NCBI RefSeq assembly: GCF_020360975.1
Contig: NW_025408667.1
Location: 11,346,001-11,410,000, forward strand
From: Hirsutella rhossiliensis
Taxonomy: Eukaryota > Ascomycota > Sordariomycetes > Hypocreales > Ophiocordycipitaceae
Length of the DNA: 64,000 nt
Direction: 5' to 3'
The notes below the pieces were generated by a model that worked only from the letters and a program-made list of their open reading frames with translations, was not told where the DNA came from and ran no database searches. The position numbers and the translations under genes were made by a program. Of this stretch, positions 41,891 through 51,773 are shown one piece after another; within the stretch, counting starts at the first letter, position 1, and every line of letters starts with the position of its first letter.

Positions 41891-43018
41891 TCATGTACTT
41901 GTGTCAACGACGTAGCGGCCTGCCACCTTGTTTTCTTGCATCATCTGGTAGACATCCTGGAGATTGCTCAAGCCAATCGTCTTGTATGGGGTGTGAATGA
42001 GCCCCTTGCGGAAAAACTCGAGTGCCTCGGCCGTATCGGCACGGTTGCCGACGTAGCTGCCCTTGATGCTCACCATGTTGATGACGGTGTCGAAAACGGG
42101 AGCGCTGAACATGGCGTCGTGGGGCAAGCCGATGCACACAATGGTTCCGCGGGGGCGAATATACTTTGCCGCCTGCTGGAAGGGTTTCTCCTCGGCGGCA
42201 ATGAGGAGGATGGCGTGGGGGCCCAGACCGTCGAGGGAGGCGGCCTTGACGTCGGCGACGATGTCGTTGGACGTGAGGAAATCGATAAAGACAGCGGCGC
42301 CGAGTTCCAGGCAGAGTTTGCGCTTTTCATCGCCGCCATCAATCGCAATCACGTCGAGGCCCAAAGCTCTTGCATACTGAATAGCGAGGGTACCGAGGCC
42401 GCCGCCGGCGCCGATAATTGCAACGCACTGGCCTGGCCGAGCAGCCGATTCCTTGAGTCCCTTGTAGACGGTAATGCCGGCGCAAAGGATCGGGGCAACG
42501 GCTTCGAGATTACACTCTTTAGGGATGCGGGCAACGTGGGCTGCCTTCACGACGGCATACTGCTGAAATGTCCCATCGACGGTGTAGCCAGAGAAAAGGG
42601 CCTTGCGGCAGAGCGGCTCATCGGCCTGATTGCAGAAGGCGCAGTTGAGGCACGAGCTGTTTAGCCACTTGATGCCCACGTGGTCGCCGAGATCGATGTC
42701 GTCAACAAGGTCGCCGCGGGCTACGACGACTCCGGCGCCCTCATGACCGCCGACGAGCGGCAGCTTGGTGGGGATGGGCCAGTCGCCGAGCATGGCGTGC
42801 AAGTCAGTATGGCACACGCCCGAATATTTGACGTTGACGAGCACCTCGTCCAGGCCAGGTTGCGGAACGGGGATCTTTTTGTACACGACCGCTGCGCAAC
42901 GTGTTAGTAAGTAGACGGCCAGACGAGACATGATCGGTTCAAGGGGAATCGTACGGCCGCCGGTTTGTTCCACCACCTGAGCCCATTGCTCCGTGGGGAT
43001 CTGGGGAGAATCCATCAT
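41891..43018 (-). CDS. adh1-like: Zinc-dependent alcohol dehydrogenase, two exons
   Basis: Interconverts acetaldehyde and ethanol with NAD. Exons 43018-42955 and 42891-41891 give 354 residues. The 63-nt intron (42892-42954) starts GTACGA, has a perfect TACTAAC branch site and ends GCGCAG. Being a multiple of three without stops it leaves the unspliced frame open, but splicing gives [15 protein letters not shown], the normal family sequence. Catalytic zinc ligands C48 (GVCHTDLHA) and H71/E72 (GGHEGAG), the four structural cysteines C102, C105, C108 and C116, and the NAD fold [10 protein letters not shown] are all present. It is divergent from pyruvate decarboxylase across a 759-bp gap, which fits joint regulation of ethanol metabolism. 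Confidence 0.95.
   Translation of the reverse strand: MMDSPQIPTEQWAQVVEQTGGRTIPLEPIMSRLAVYLLTRCAAVVYKKIPVPQPGLDEVLVNVKYSGVCHTDLHAMLGDWPIPTKLPLVGGHEGAGVVVARGDLVDDIDLGDHVGIKWLNSSCLNCAFCNQADEPLCRKALFSGYTVDGTFQQYAVVKAAHVARIPKECNLEAVAPILCAGITVYKGLKESAARPGQCVAIIGAGGGLGTLAIQYARALGLDVIAIDGGDEKRKLCLELGAAVFIDFLTSNDIVADVKAASLDGLGPHAILLIAAEEKPFQQAAKYIRPRGTIVCIGLPHDAMFSAPVFDTVINMVSIKGSYVGNRADTAEALEFFRKGLIHTPYKTIGLSNLQDVYQMMQENKVAGRYVVDTST
42892..42954 (-). other. 63-nt intron of the ADH gene
   Basis: GTACGA donor, TACTAAC branch point, GCGCAG acceptor. Without splicing the protein would gain about 21 residues inside a strictly conserved N-terminal stretch. Confidence 0.9.
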
Positions 43019-43777
43019 GACCAAGACAGCGATCTCCTGCTCGTGCTGTTACCGTTGCTGATGTTGGTATCGCGACCGAATGTGAGGGCGTGTCGTTTGT
43101 GGATTTGTATACTCTGGTGGCCAAGGCGACAAAGACAACCGGTATTAAATTGCATGACATGACTTGTTTACGTATTAAAGGGAGGACAAAAATTTTTAAT
43201 GGACCTCGATCTAGATTACCACATTGGCTATCCTGAATGGCGTAGTGAGTGCCGTAGAAGTCCTCCAGTACAGCTGGTCGGACGGACGTTCTAGGTCCGC
43301 GGTCACACCAGTTGGTTTATCTCCTCTTTACTCCGGGGGGGGTCCTACTAGGTACGTACTCAACCCCCCGAGTACTTGTTGCTGTAGCCAAGATGTGAGT
43401 CGTCATATATGCAAGGTGATGAGAGAACAACAATGTCGATGGACTCTGCTCCCAGGGCCTGGACCACCAGGAGTGCTGCTTGCCGAAAGCGTTGCCTCCA
43501 ATGATCGAGCAACCCTGTCAGTCGTCGGATTTGTACTCCGGATATTTACTCCGCAGCTGCTGTAGACTTGTGGGGGTGTGCTACCATTGATATTCTAGGG
43601 CCGCATCGACTCGATCGAGAAGGATGCGAGATGGGTAGAGTGACGGCACCGACGCGTCATGGCACAATGAAATGTAGCCGACGGCTATCGAATGTGAATA
43701 ATACGGCCGCATCGTGCCGTGTCGGATTTCAACGCTGCATTTGAGCTACATTGCGACTCCCTGTTAACTCCATTGCC
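43019..43777. promoter_or_regulatory. Shared divergent promoter region of ADH and PDC
   Basis: A 759-bp gene-free interval between the starts of the two divergent genes. Pyrimidine-rich stretches precede both starts. I see no specific operator I can name with confidence. Confidence 0.5.
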
Positions 43778-45463
43778 ATGACTCCCTTCACCGTGGGTGA
43801 CTACCTGGCCGAACGGCTGGCCCAGATGGGTATCCGTCACCACTTCATGGTGCCCGGCGACTACAACCTCATTCTACTCGACAAGCTCGAAGCGCACCCT
43901 CAACTGACGGGCATCGGCTGCACCAACGAGCTTAACTGCTCGCTGGCCGCCGAGGGCTACGCCCGCGCCCACGGCGTCAGCGTCTGCGTCGTCACCTACA
44001 GCGTGGGCGCCTTGTCGGCCTTCAACGGCGTCGGCAGCGCCTACGCCGAGAACCTGCCCGTCATCCTCGTCAGCGGTGCCCCCAACACGAATGACGGAGG
44101 CCACCACCTCCTTCACCACACGCTGGGCGAGGACGACTTTTCCTACCAGCTCGACATGGCCCGCCGGTTGACGTGCGCTGCCGTGGCCATCCGCAAGGCG
44201 TCCCAGGCCCCGACCCTCATCGACGGCGCCATTTCAAAGGCCCTGCGAGAGCGCAAGCCCGTCTATATTGAGCTGCCGACCAATCTGTCGGGAGAGCCCT
44301 GTGTCCAGCCCGGGCCCGTCAGCGCCCTTCTGGAGCCGGCCCCGAGCGACAGAGCTGCCCTGGCGGCGGCCGTGGCCAGTGTGGCTAAGTATCTCGGCGA
44401 CAAGCAAAAGCCCGTCATGCTCGTCGGGCCCAAGGTGCAGCGGGCGGACGCGCAGAGGGAGCTAGCGCGGCTGGCCGAAGCCATGGGGTGCGCCGTCGTG
44501 CTGCAGCCGGCTGCCAAGGGCTGCTTCTTCGAGGACCACTCCCAGTTTGCCGGAGTCTTCTGGGGCCAGGTCAGCACCCTTGCCGCCGATGCCATTGTCA
44601 ACTGGGCCGATGTGCTGCTCTGCGTCGGCACTGTCTTTACCGATTACAGCACCGTCGGCTGGACCGCCTTGCCCAGCGTGCCGCTCATCGTCGCCGACAT
44701 AAACACCGTCACGGATCCCGACGTCCACTTCAGCCACGTCCGGTTGGCCGACTTCTTGTCCACACTGGCAGGCGCCGTCGGCTGGAACGACAGCACCATG
44801 GTCGAGTACAACCGGCTCCGTCCAGACCCTACTGTAGACTATAGCTCCTGCAACGACGACAAGTTGACGAGGAAGCATGTAAGCCAGCAGACTCAGGCGC
44901 TCCTCACTGCCACGACGACGGTCTTTGTCGACACGGGCGACTCGTGGTTTAATGGCATCCAACTGCACCTGCCACGCGGCGCCGAATTTGAGATTGAGAT
45001 GCAATGGGGCCATATTGGATGGTCAATCCCTGCCTCGTTTGGCTACGCCCTTAGCAAGCCGCAGAGGAGAACCATAGTCATGGTGGGTGACGGCGCCTTT
45101 CAGATGACTGCCCAGGAGGTTTCGCAGATGGTGCGCCACCGCGTGCCCATCATTATGCTGCTCATGAACAATAGAGGCTACACCATCGAGGTCGAGATCC
45201 ACGATGGCATGTACAACCGCATTCAGAATTGGGACTATGCAGCCCTGGTTAAGGCATTCGCGTGCAGCGAGGAGAACCATGTCCTTGGGCTCAAAGCCCA
45301 CACCGTCGGCCAGTTTTCCACAGCCATTAAGAGGGCCATGGCGCATACTGACGGGCCAGCACTCATCGAGTGCAGCATCCATCAAGACGACTGTAGCAGA
45401 GACTTGATTACCTGGGGGCATTTTGTTGCTGTGGCCAACGCCCGTCCACAGGCTACTGCGTAG
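43778..45463 (+). CDS. pdc-like: Pyruvate decarboxylase
   Basis: Thiamine-diphosphate enzyme splitting pyruvate to acetaldehyde and CO2, cytosolic. Single exon, 561 residues from ATG 43778; the longer frame starts only at TTG 43751. Family length is about 560-575. Active-site residues are in place: E51 (CTNELN), the histidine pair 113-114 in HHTLGEDDF, the cofactor motif beginning GDGAFQM at 437, and E471 in GYTIEVEIHDG. With ADH next door it completes pyruvate-to-ethanol conversion, and the PEP synthase genes on either side also use pyruvate. It looks functional. Confidence 0.96.
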   Translation: MTPFTVGDYLAERLAQMGIRHHFMVPGDYNLILLDKLEAHPQLTGIGCTNELNCSLAAEGYARAHGVSVCVVTYSVGALSAFNGVGSAYAENLPVILVSGAPNTNDGGHHLLHHTLGEDDFSYQLDMARRLTCAAVAIRKASQAPTLIDGAISKALRERKPVYIELPTNLSGEPCVQPGPVSALLEPAPSDRAALAAAVASVAKYLGDKQKPVMLVGPKVQRADAQRELARLAEAMGCAVVLQPAAKGCFFEDHSQFAGVFWGQVSTLAADAIVNWADVLLCVGTVFTDYSTVGWTALPSVPLIVADINTVTDPDVHFSHVRLADFLSTLAGAVGWNDSTMVEYNRLRPDPTVDYSSCNDDKLTRKHVSQQTQALLTATTTVFVDTGDSWFNGIQLHLPRGAEFEIEMQWGHIGWSIPASFGYALSKPQRRTIVMVGDGAFQMTAQEVSQMVRHRVPIIMLLMNNRGYTIEVEIHDGMYNRIQNWDYAALVKAFACSEENHVLGLKAHTVGQFSTAIKRAMAHTDGPALIECSIHQDDCSRDLITWGHFVAVANARPQATA

Positions 45464-45889
45464 TGGCTTTCTGAGTAAGGTGAGCTTTTGTCGTTGATAG
45501 GGGAAAAGGTGGCCAAGATATCTATCGAACACAGTTACATATAATGAATCACATGTTTAAACAGCCCCCCAATCCCCGTCGTCATAGCTTTGTGGAGACG
45601 ACTGTGAATAGGCGAATCAGACTGTGGTATGCTGATGTTGTCGTGAAAACGGGTTAACGATCTAGGTCCGAAGGTTACCTAGTCGGGCTGACTCTAGCAA
45701 AGGTGACTGAGAAGGATGAAGTCGTTGTTAAGCGGTGGTATCGAACCTTCTAGATGGCAACGTCATCTAGGCTGCCTGGGTGGCGACATCGCCACCCCAA
45801 GGCAACCACAGTTGACAGGACTATAAGAAGTCACTTTTTGTTAATAAAACCTAATCAAATAATCAATTGCACCCTCTCATCGCGAGAGA
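45464..45889. other. Intergenic stretch
   Basis: 3' flank of the decarboxylase gene up to a degenerate LTR. No gene recognised. Confidence 0.5.
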
Positions 45890-46113
45890 TATACCCTGCG
45901 AGACAGAAAAGTAGGCACATAGATCAGGGACTGAAGAACTCTTGGTTGTCTATGTAATGAGCGGAATGGTTCATCCTTATATACACAAGTTGATAGAGTG
46001 AGTGGCGCTGCTACCTGCAGGCAGCAGCTCGCCTACTTTCTACTGCCAGGGCAGTAGGCAGTGAACGACTTAACGTTGATAGGGTGTGATGCTCTGAAAC
46101 ACCCTATGTGACA
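45890..46113 (-). mobile_element. Degenerate solo LTR of the same copia family
   Basis: In minus orientation it starts TGTCACATAGGGTG and contains AGTTCTTCAGTCCCTGATC and TGCCTACTTT, shared with the 307-bp copia LTRs; the last ~20 bases differ (CTCGCAGGGTATA). The five bases on each side (AGAGA, GCAGT) do not match, so no target duplication remains or the boundary is off. Confidence 0.7.
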
Positions 46114-46268
46114 GCAGTATCAGACGATTTGGATATTTCTGCATCACCCATTGCCTCACTCACCTCATTTTGAGACTGTCCAATGCGCGTCCGGCAATGG
46201 GTGTAGCGGAAAGATGCATGACAGCCAACGAAGAGAGAGACAGTTCGCGACCCAAAAAAAAATTATCC

Positions 46269-47096
46269 CTATCCCGGGCCAACTGAATCCAAGGCCTTGA
46301 CAATAATGTAGCTCGTGCTCGCGGCCAGGACGCCCACCACCAAGGTCTGGAGGGCGCCCCAGACGCCGGCGCGGTGGCTGCGGATGGCGACGTAGTTTTT
46401 AACGTAGCCAAAGGCGAGGAGCATGACAATGGTGACGGCGATGGAGACGAGCAGCGCGTCGCGGACGCGGGCCATGGCAAAGTAAGGGAGCATAGGGACG
46501 AGGCCACCGACAAAGTAGCTGAGGCCCATGGTGAGCCCCGAGAGCCAGGCGCGGTGGCCGGGGAGCTTGTCCGTGCCGAGGGCGAGGTCGGTAGCGAAGC
46601 GCAGCCCGGAGTCGCCGTTGGCGCAGAGGGCGTCGACGAGGGGCCGCGCACCTTCTGGCTCGAGGCTATAGCGGGCGAGGATGGAGTAGGCAGCAGCGCG
46701 ACGCTCGGCGAGCGGGCGGGCGGCGCGGAGCCGCAGCGCTGAGCGGCAACGGTCGCTCTCGGTGGCGGCGGCCAGGTAGGCGCCGAGGCCCATGCTGATC
46801 ATGCCGGAGAAGAGCTCGGCAAGACCCCCCATGATGACGAGCCGCGTGCTGCCGAGCGACGAGAGGCCGGCCGTCAGGGCGAAGGGTACCGTGAGCCCGT
46901 CAGAGAAGCCGATGATGACATCGCGGAGCGAGTCACCGAAGTTGGATGCGGAGCCTGCTGAGGACGACCAAGTGAAGTACGAGGAGGATGGGAAGACTTC
47001 GCGGTTGGGTGGCTCGTTGTTGGCGGAACCGGGACACGGCGGCTCGGACTGTGGCTCCGTCCCCAGAAGGGGCGAGTTTTCTGGGACGTGCGCCAT
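46269..47096 (-). CDS. CCC1/VIT1-family vacuolar iron/manganese transporter
   Basis: 275 residues from ATG 47096 (MAHVPENSPLLG). Members of this family move Fe or Mn into the vacuole by proton exchange. After a hydrophilic N-tail comes the family's first helix region (LRDVIIGFSDGLTVPFALTAGLSSL, shortened here by the length rule to its key words RDVIIGFSDGLTVPF), a second helix with GGLAELFSGMISMGLGAYLA, a cytosolic charged linker that carries metal-binding residues in relatives, and three C-terminal helices (SYFVGGLVPMLPYF, LLVSIAVTIVMLLAF, LQTLVVGVLAASTSYII). Single exon and intact. Its role beside fermentation genes is unclear; it may simply be a neighbour. Confidence 0.9.
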   Translation of the reverse strand: MAHVPENSPLLGTEPQSEPPCPGSANNEPPNREVFPSSSYFTWSSSAGSASNFGDSLRDVIIGFSDGLTVPFALTAGLSSLGSTRLVIMGGLAELFSGMISMGLGAYLAAATESDRCRSALRLRAARPLAERRAAAYSILARYSLEPEGARPLVDALCANGDSGLRFATDLALGTDKLPGHRAWLSGLTMGLSYFVGGLVPMLPYFAMARVRDALLVSIAVTIVMLLAFGYVKNYVAIRSHRAGVWGALQTLVVGVLAASTSYIIVKALDSVGPG

Positions 47097-47929
47097 CAAT
47101 TGATGGCTGTGGTCTGCTTCAGGTCGGGGCAGATTGTGTACGGCAAGCGAGAGCTAGCTTGCTTGTTATTCCTTGACTCGTACGGGAAAACGGTACGAAC
47201 TCGGAGATGCGGTCCTAAGGGTTCTGGAAGTCATGAGACCGTAAATCCCACAAAAAGTTGAAGAGATTCGGGAAACCCCTCCAAAGATGGTCCGCGACGA
47301 GAGGAGCGGATTATCCAGCCCTATTGTTGCGGGTGATGGATCCCGTGACTACCTGTAGACCACAGAACGCGGTGAAGAAGTGTCAATGGTACTACACACT
47401 TGGGGCGGGAGGGAAAGTGGCTGGTGGTGGATAGCGCCTAATCAGAGCAAAGGGAGGAAGGCGGATGCAGGCAGACTACCCATGCAGCGACGGAGAAGAG
47501 GGTGAATGAGGCGCACACTTGCTTCGAACAACAGAAGGTAGCAGGACGAGGTATCTAGACTGCGAGGTCGCCCACCTTGCTAAGCCTAGCCGGTTCTTTC
47601 CTCACCGGGACCCAGCAGTGGACACGCCAAGGCACCTGGCAAGGTCTTTTCCATCTAGGAGTGAGGTGGAGTCCAGAGACAAGCGCAATGCACGCTCACG
47701 TCCTGTTCCGATATGCCCAAAAACAGTCAAAACTGCCAATGGAAGGTGCCGGCTCGATCAAGTATCTATCACAAGACGGATGTCCAAGGGATGGTCGGGA
47801 TTGTTACTGTGAACATGCTCAATGCGTCTCTTTGCGAGACAAACTCGGATTCCTTTCTCAATACCGGGGTCATGTGTGGTGTTTGACATTTGATTTCCAG
47901 GACATGAATACGTAAAGCACGATAAACTA
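47097..47929. other. Intergenic stretch
   Basis: 5' side of the transporter gene and 3' side of the second PEP synthase pseudogene. No gene recognised. Confidence 0.5.
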
Positions 47930-49205
47930 GATGCTCATGACGACCATGACAACTTTTGTTCAAGCTCATGTTCCAATAGACGAAGCCCGTGTCGCCCTCG
48001 GCGCAAGAGATGGTCACGTCCTGGCCGCTGTGCAGCACGTACGTGGCGTTGCCGGTGCCGACAATGGCCGGCAGGCCCAGCTCGCGGCTGACGATGGCGG
48101 CGTGCGAGGTGCGCCCGCCGTGGTCGGTGGTGATGGCGTCGGCCCGCTTCATAACGGGCACCCAATCCGGTTCCGTCGCTCCCGTCACCAGAATGGAGCC
48201 ATCGAAAAACTAGTCCATGTCCCCGGCGGACGCGAGACCTGGCCCTTGGTGATCACCTCGTACGTCTTGAAGACGGCCATGTCGCGGCGCGAGCGCTCCG
48301 TTTCTGGCCGGGCCTGGGCGATGAAGAGATCGCCCGTGACGCCGCCCTTCGCCCATTCCATATCCATCGGGCGGCCGTAGTGCTCTTCTATCGCGCATGC
48401 CCAACGCGCCAGCGCCAGGACCTCGTCATCCCCAAGCACAATCACAGCTCGCTCGGCTTTGGCTATGGGCACGTTGCGGGTGGGCGTCTGCTGGTCACCG
48501 TAGACCATCTTCATCTCCTTGTCGCTGCGCTTCTTGCCCAAGGGGGACCAGGCTGGCATTGCAGAGGATCGGCTTAAAGACGTCGTATTCATCCGGATTC
48601 AGTCCCCTGCACGACGTTCTCGCCCCGGAGCAGCCGCCATGATACAGGCGTGGGGCCACTTCTCCGACGTCACCGTCATCCACGACCCCACGCCGCGTTC
48701 GCCGTTGATGAGCACAACCTTGTCGAAGCCGCTCTCCGTGTCGATGGAAAATATGACGCCTGCGCCGCTACAGTCAGAGCGGACCATTAGCTGCATGCCA
48801 ATCGAGAGTGCGACGCTCATGTGATCCTTCATCTGACGGCAGCTAATGGCTCGGTCCGTGATGAGGGAGGCGTAGCAGCCTCGACAGGCGTCCAAGAGGG
48901 TGTCCTCACCAGAGATGTTCAAGTACGTCTCCTGCTGGCCGGCAAAGCTAGCATCGGGCAGGTCCTTGGCCTTCGCGCAGGAGCGGACCACCACGCTCAG
49001 CGTCTCGATGCGCGCCTTGGTGGCCGAAAGCTGACGATAGGCAGTCGGGATGGCGGTTGCAGCACTGCCGGGCCAGTTGTAGCGATGGAACAGGCTGCGC
49101 ACCGCAGGCCCGTCTCGGTCAGAGTGAGCTTGCCCAGCTGCCACTCGTCGACCAAGGCGGCCATCTTGTCCCCGATTGCAGTGTAGTCGACGTACTGCCG
49201 CAAGA
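47930..49205 (-). pseudogene. ppsA-like: PEP synthase, decayed second copy
   Basis: Similarity starts at YVDYTAIGDKMAALVDEW (about 49200), the equivalent of residue ~65 of copy 1. It continues as LPDASFAGQQETYLNISGED and FSIDTESGFDKVVLINGE, then beyond the end of copy 1: LNPDEYDVFKPI, KMVYG, LARWACAIEEHYGRPMDMEW, LFIAQARPETE, and the phosphohistidine domain [21 protein letters not shown] (about 48100) ending near 47935. Segments are in several frames. The VGGKNSSLGEM start and the C-terminal pyruvate-binding domain are missing. Conserved words differ from copy 1 at many positions, so this is an old duplicate rather than a recent one. Confidence 0.88.
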
Positions 49206-49710
49206 AAGGCCGGAATGGGGAGAATCGTAGTTGGTCGCTGCTGTCCGGTCTTGCATGGAGCAAACTAGCTTCACAGTCACGATTTGAACCAGGCTCTGTT
49301 TCCGGCCGTGTTCCTTGTTTGTTTGAAGAAGTGCGTTTCATCTATGAATCACCCTGCGCATGAAATGGCCCATTCAGTAACAAAGTCCTGCTTCAGAAAC
49401 ACAGTGTCATTGTTGCACTTTTGCGCAGTGGAGAATTGGTCCTCCAACTGTATGGCCACCTTGTGCATTTGCCGGAAGGGAGAGTGACGCCTGGGGCGGG
49501 TCCACGTCCCGAAACCCCATGGCAAATGGTCAACCTGCCGCTTATTAGCCCGGACCTGGTCCTCAACCGTCAGCTCATTCTCATTCTCTAGCAACACAAG
49601 CCTTTCTTGTTTGCACCACACCACGGCATCTTGTCCAACCACAACGCCATATCAGTCCAACGGGCGAAAAGCACAGCTTCATCGCACTCTCCCTCTCATC
49701 GCCGCCCGCA
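49206..49710. other. Upstream region of the ATPase inhibitor gene
   Basis: No protein-like ORF. Pyrimidine-rich tracts near 49585-49700 precede the ATG, as in many fungal promoters. Confidence 0.45.
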
Positions 49711-50082
49711 ATGCTCCGTACAACCTTGGCCAGGACGGCTGCCATGCGTCCCCTCGGAGCTGCCACTATCACCACAACTGCCCGAGCCATGGCCCAGGGG
49801 GACACAGGCGCCCCCCCAAAGACGGGTGGTCAAGGGTACGGGGCTTGCTTGCCAGTTTCCCCGTGCAGGACAGGAGTCGTCGTCATCGGCTGGGCAGTAA
49901 ATGGAGACTAACCGCACGTGCGCAGCGATGCTTTTCAGCGCCGCGAAAGGGCTAGCGAGGACTACGCCATTCGCCAGCGTGAGAAGCACAAGCTCCTGCA
50001 GCTCAAGAACAAGGCTGCCGAGCAGCAGCAGCATCTTGGCCGGCTTTCCAAGCACATGTTGGTCCAAAATCTCTACCCCTAA
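49711..50082 (+). CDS. INH1-like: Mitochondrial F1F0-ATPase inhibitor (IF1 type), two exons
   Basis: Small protein that blocks ATP hydrolysis by mitochondrial ATP synthase when the proton gradient falls. Exons 49711-49835 and 49926-50082 give 93 residues. The 90-nt intron begins GTACGG, has GACTAAC as branch site and ends GTGCAG. Exon 1 encodes an arginine/threonine-rich, acid-poor mitochondrial targeting peptide (MLRTTLARTAAMRP) and the linker DTGAPPKTGGQG. Exon 2 begins DAFQRRERASEDYAIRQREK and continues with LLQLKNKAAEQQQHLGRLSK, the inhibitory segment plus helical coiled coil of the family. Neither exon alone gives a recognisable full protein, so the gene is easily missed. It is an ordinary host gene and appears intact. 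Confidence 0.92.
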
Positions 50083-51290
50083 CTCCCTTTTTGTCACATC
50101 ATTCATTCATGAGGACCAAGAATTGAGGCCGTGGTGCTAACTCGGATGTCGCAGCGATGAGATAGCCAAAGAACCGGACGGGGAACGGAAGTGAAGCCTC
50201 TGGGAGGACAATGACTTGCATGATGCCCCGTTTGAGTCACACCACCCATGCTGGATTGGGCATTCTTCACCGGACAGAGACTGTATAAATGATGACGAGA
50301 AACCCCCTGCGCACCGTGCTACGTTTACTCGAATCACATGTTCTAGAACTAGATAGTGTTGTTGCCTGGGATGATGGTAGGGGTCCGTTGACAATCTGTG
50401 CACTACTTTCGGCGAGCTAAACACGGCTCCTGAGCCACTAGAGCATGCATGTTCATGTATATTGAGGTTTCTCGTATATGTACTGAAAAAGGGCGTTTGC
50501 CGACGACGCGTTTGAGCTGCACAGGGAGCTTGCCGGAGAGCAGAAAAGAACATTGTCATTGAGTTTTGCCAGCCCCAAACTCTGGCGGGTCGGGACGTTA
50601 TTGGACAACGCTATGCCACGGCGCCTGCCCACGGCCCACCGAGCAGGACACCGAGCAGGGGAAGCAAGAGACCCCGGCTACTGCTGGGACTGCCACAGGT
50701 GCGGCTGAGCGTGATGAAGTCAGGTACTGGGCATCGGAGCTCAGCATTGGCTAGTTTTACCGCAGCTTGACGTTTCCGGCGCGTGTTTAGCAAGATGGTG
50801 TTGCGGCCGGGATCGACGGCGGCATCCTCAGTATCCATGTACCCAAGGCAGCCAAGCATGAGACGCATGGGCACCGAGTTGAACTGTGCAAACGCCTCAC
50901 CTGCCTCGACAGGATGCAAGTGCCGCTTAGGCGTCAGCTGAGAATGCTACTTGTCTTAAAGGAGAATTAACAGACCGCCCAAATATCTCACTCTACATCG
51001 TTTCGCATGCAGGTAGTGCGAGTGAGCGCATCGTTATTGCAACCTCTATGGCATAATACCTTGTGCTATTGTGCTTATTCTAGGCCCCACTGGAATTACA
51101 GCCACCAGCATGGAGCAAAGCCCAGCCATCTCTCTGCCGCCCGGGTCGGGAACAGCAGCCCGTATCCAGGCCCGCCGGCGGACCTAACTAGCCCGCTCCT
51201 AAGTCTCGATATTCCCGCATCACCTCCCGGACCTTATGAAGGCACCAGAGCTAGCTAGAGGAACGCTTCTGCATACAAAATATGACTAGA
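50083..51290. other. Gene-poor stretch
   Basis: No convincing gene. Short ORFs on both strands lack family features. A fragment from 51109 (MEQSPAISLPPGSGTAARIQ) precedes an AGT microsatellite and may be a remnant of a retroposon. Confidence 0.45.
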
Positions 51291-51315
51291 AGTAGTAGTA
51301 GTAGTAGTAGTAGTT
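51291..51315. repeat. AGT microsatellite
   Basis: About eight AGT repeats followed by TTTATTACACTAGCCGG. It resembles the ACT tails of the LINE copies at 53045 and 54117 read on the other strand, so it is probably the 3' tail of a further decayed non-LTR element. Confidence 0.7.
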
Positions 51316-51773
51316 TATTACACTAGCCGGCCGTAGCCCTAGAACCTCTATTCGTTACCAATACAGGAAAAACCCTATAGCCAAAGCCCGGGATGAAAAC
51401 CCGTATTCTTCCATCCTGTCTGCGCATATGTCTTTCAACGTTGAGCATCTTGTCGCCTATCGTGGTTGGTGGATATCGTAGGGGTTGGACTCGGTGACGT
51501 TGAGAGTTTGCGGCGTTGTTGAGGTGTTGGTCGCGTGGCTGACGCGCTGCGCAGGCGGCCCGAGGATTTTTCGACCATCGGGCGCGGTCGTCCGCATGCG
51601 TGTGATGTCGCCCACACGGGTGCTTCGAGGCGGCGGTAAAATGACGGGAGCGCCCCCGCTAGGGATGACCCAGGTCCCTAGAGGCTGTGTTCCCCATTTG
51701 GTAAGGCAGGATGGGCTACCCGTGCCCCGCCCCACTTTATTTGGAATTCGCAAGCTCCCACCTCCTAAAGTTG

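Noticed and set aside
43751..43777. Extended start of pyruvate decarboxylase
   Set aside because: Opens at TTG; the ATG at 43778 gives E51 at the canonical position.
45890..46113. Target duplication for the degenerate solo LTR
   Set aside because: Flanking five-mers AGAGA and GCAGT do not match.
50611..50919. 102-residue minus ORF
   Set aside because: No recognisable features and low-complexity end; cannot be supported as a gene.
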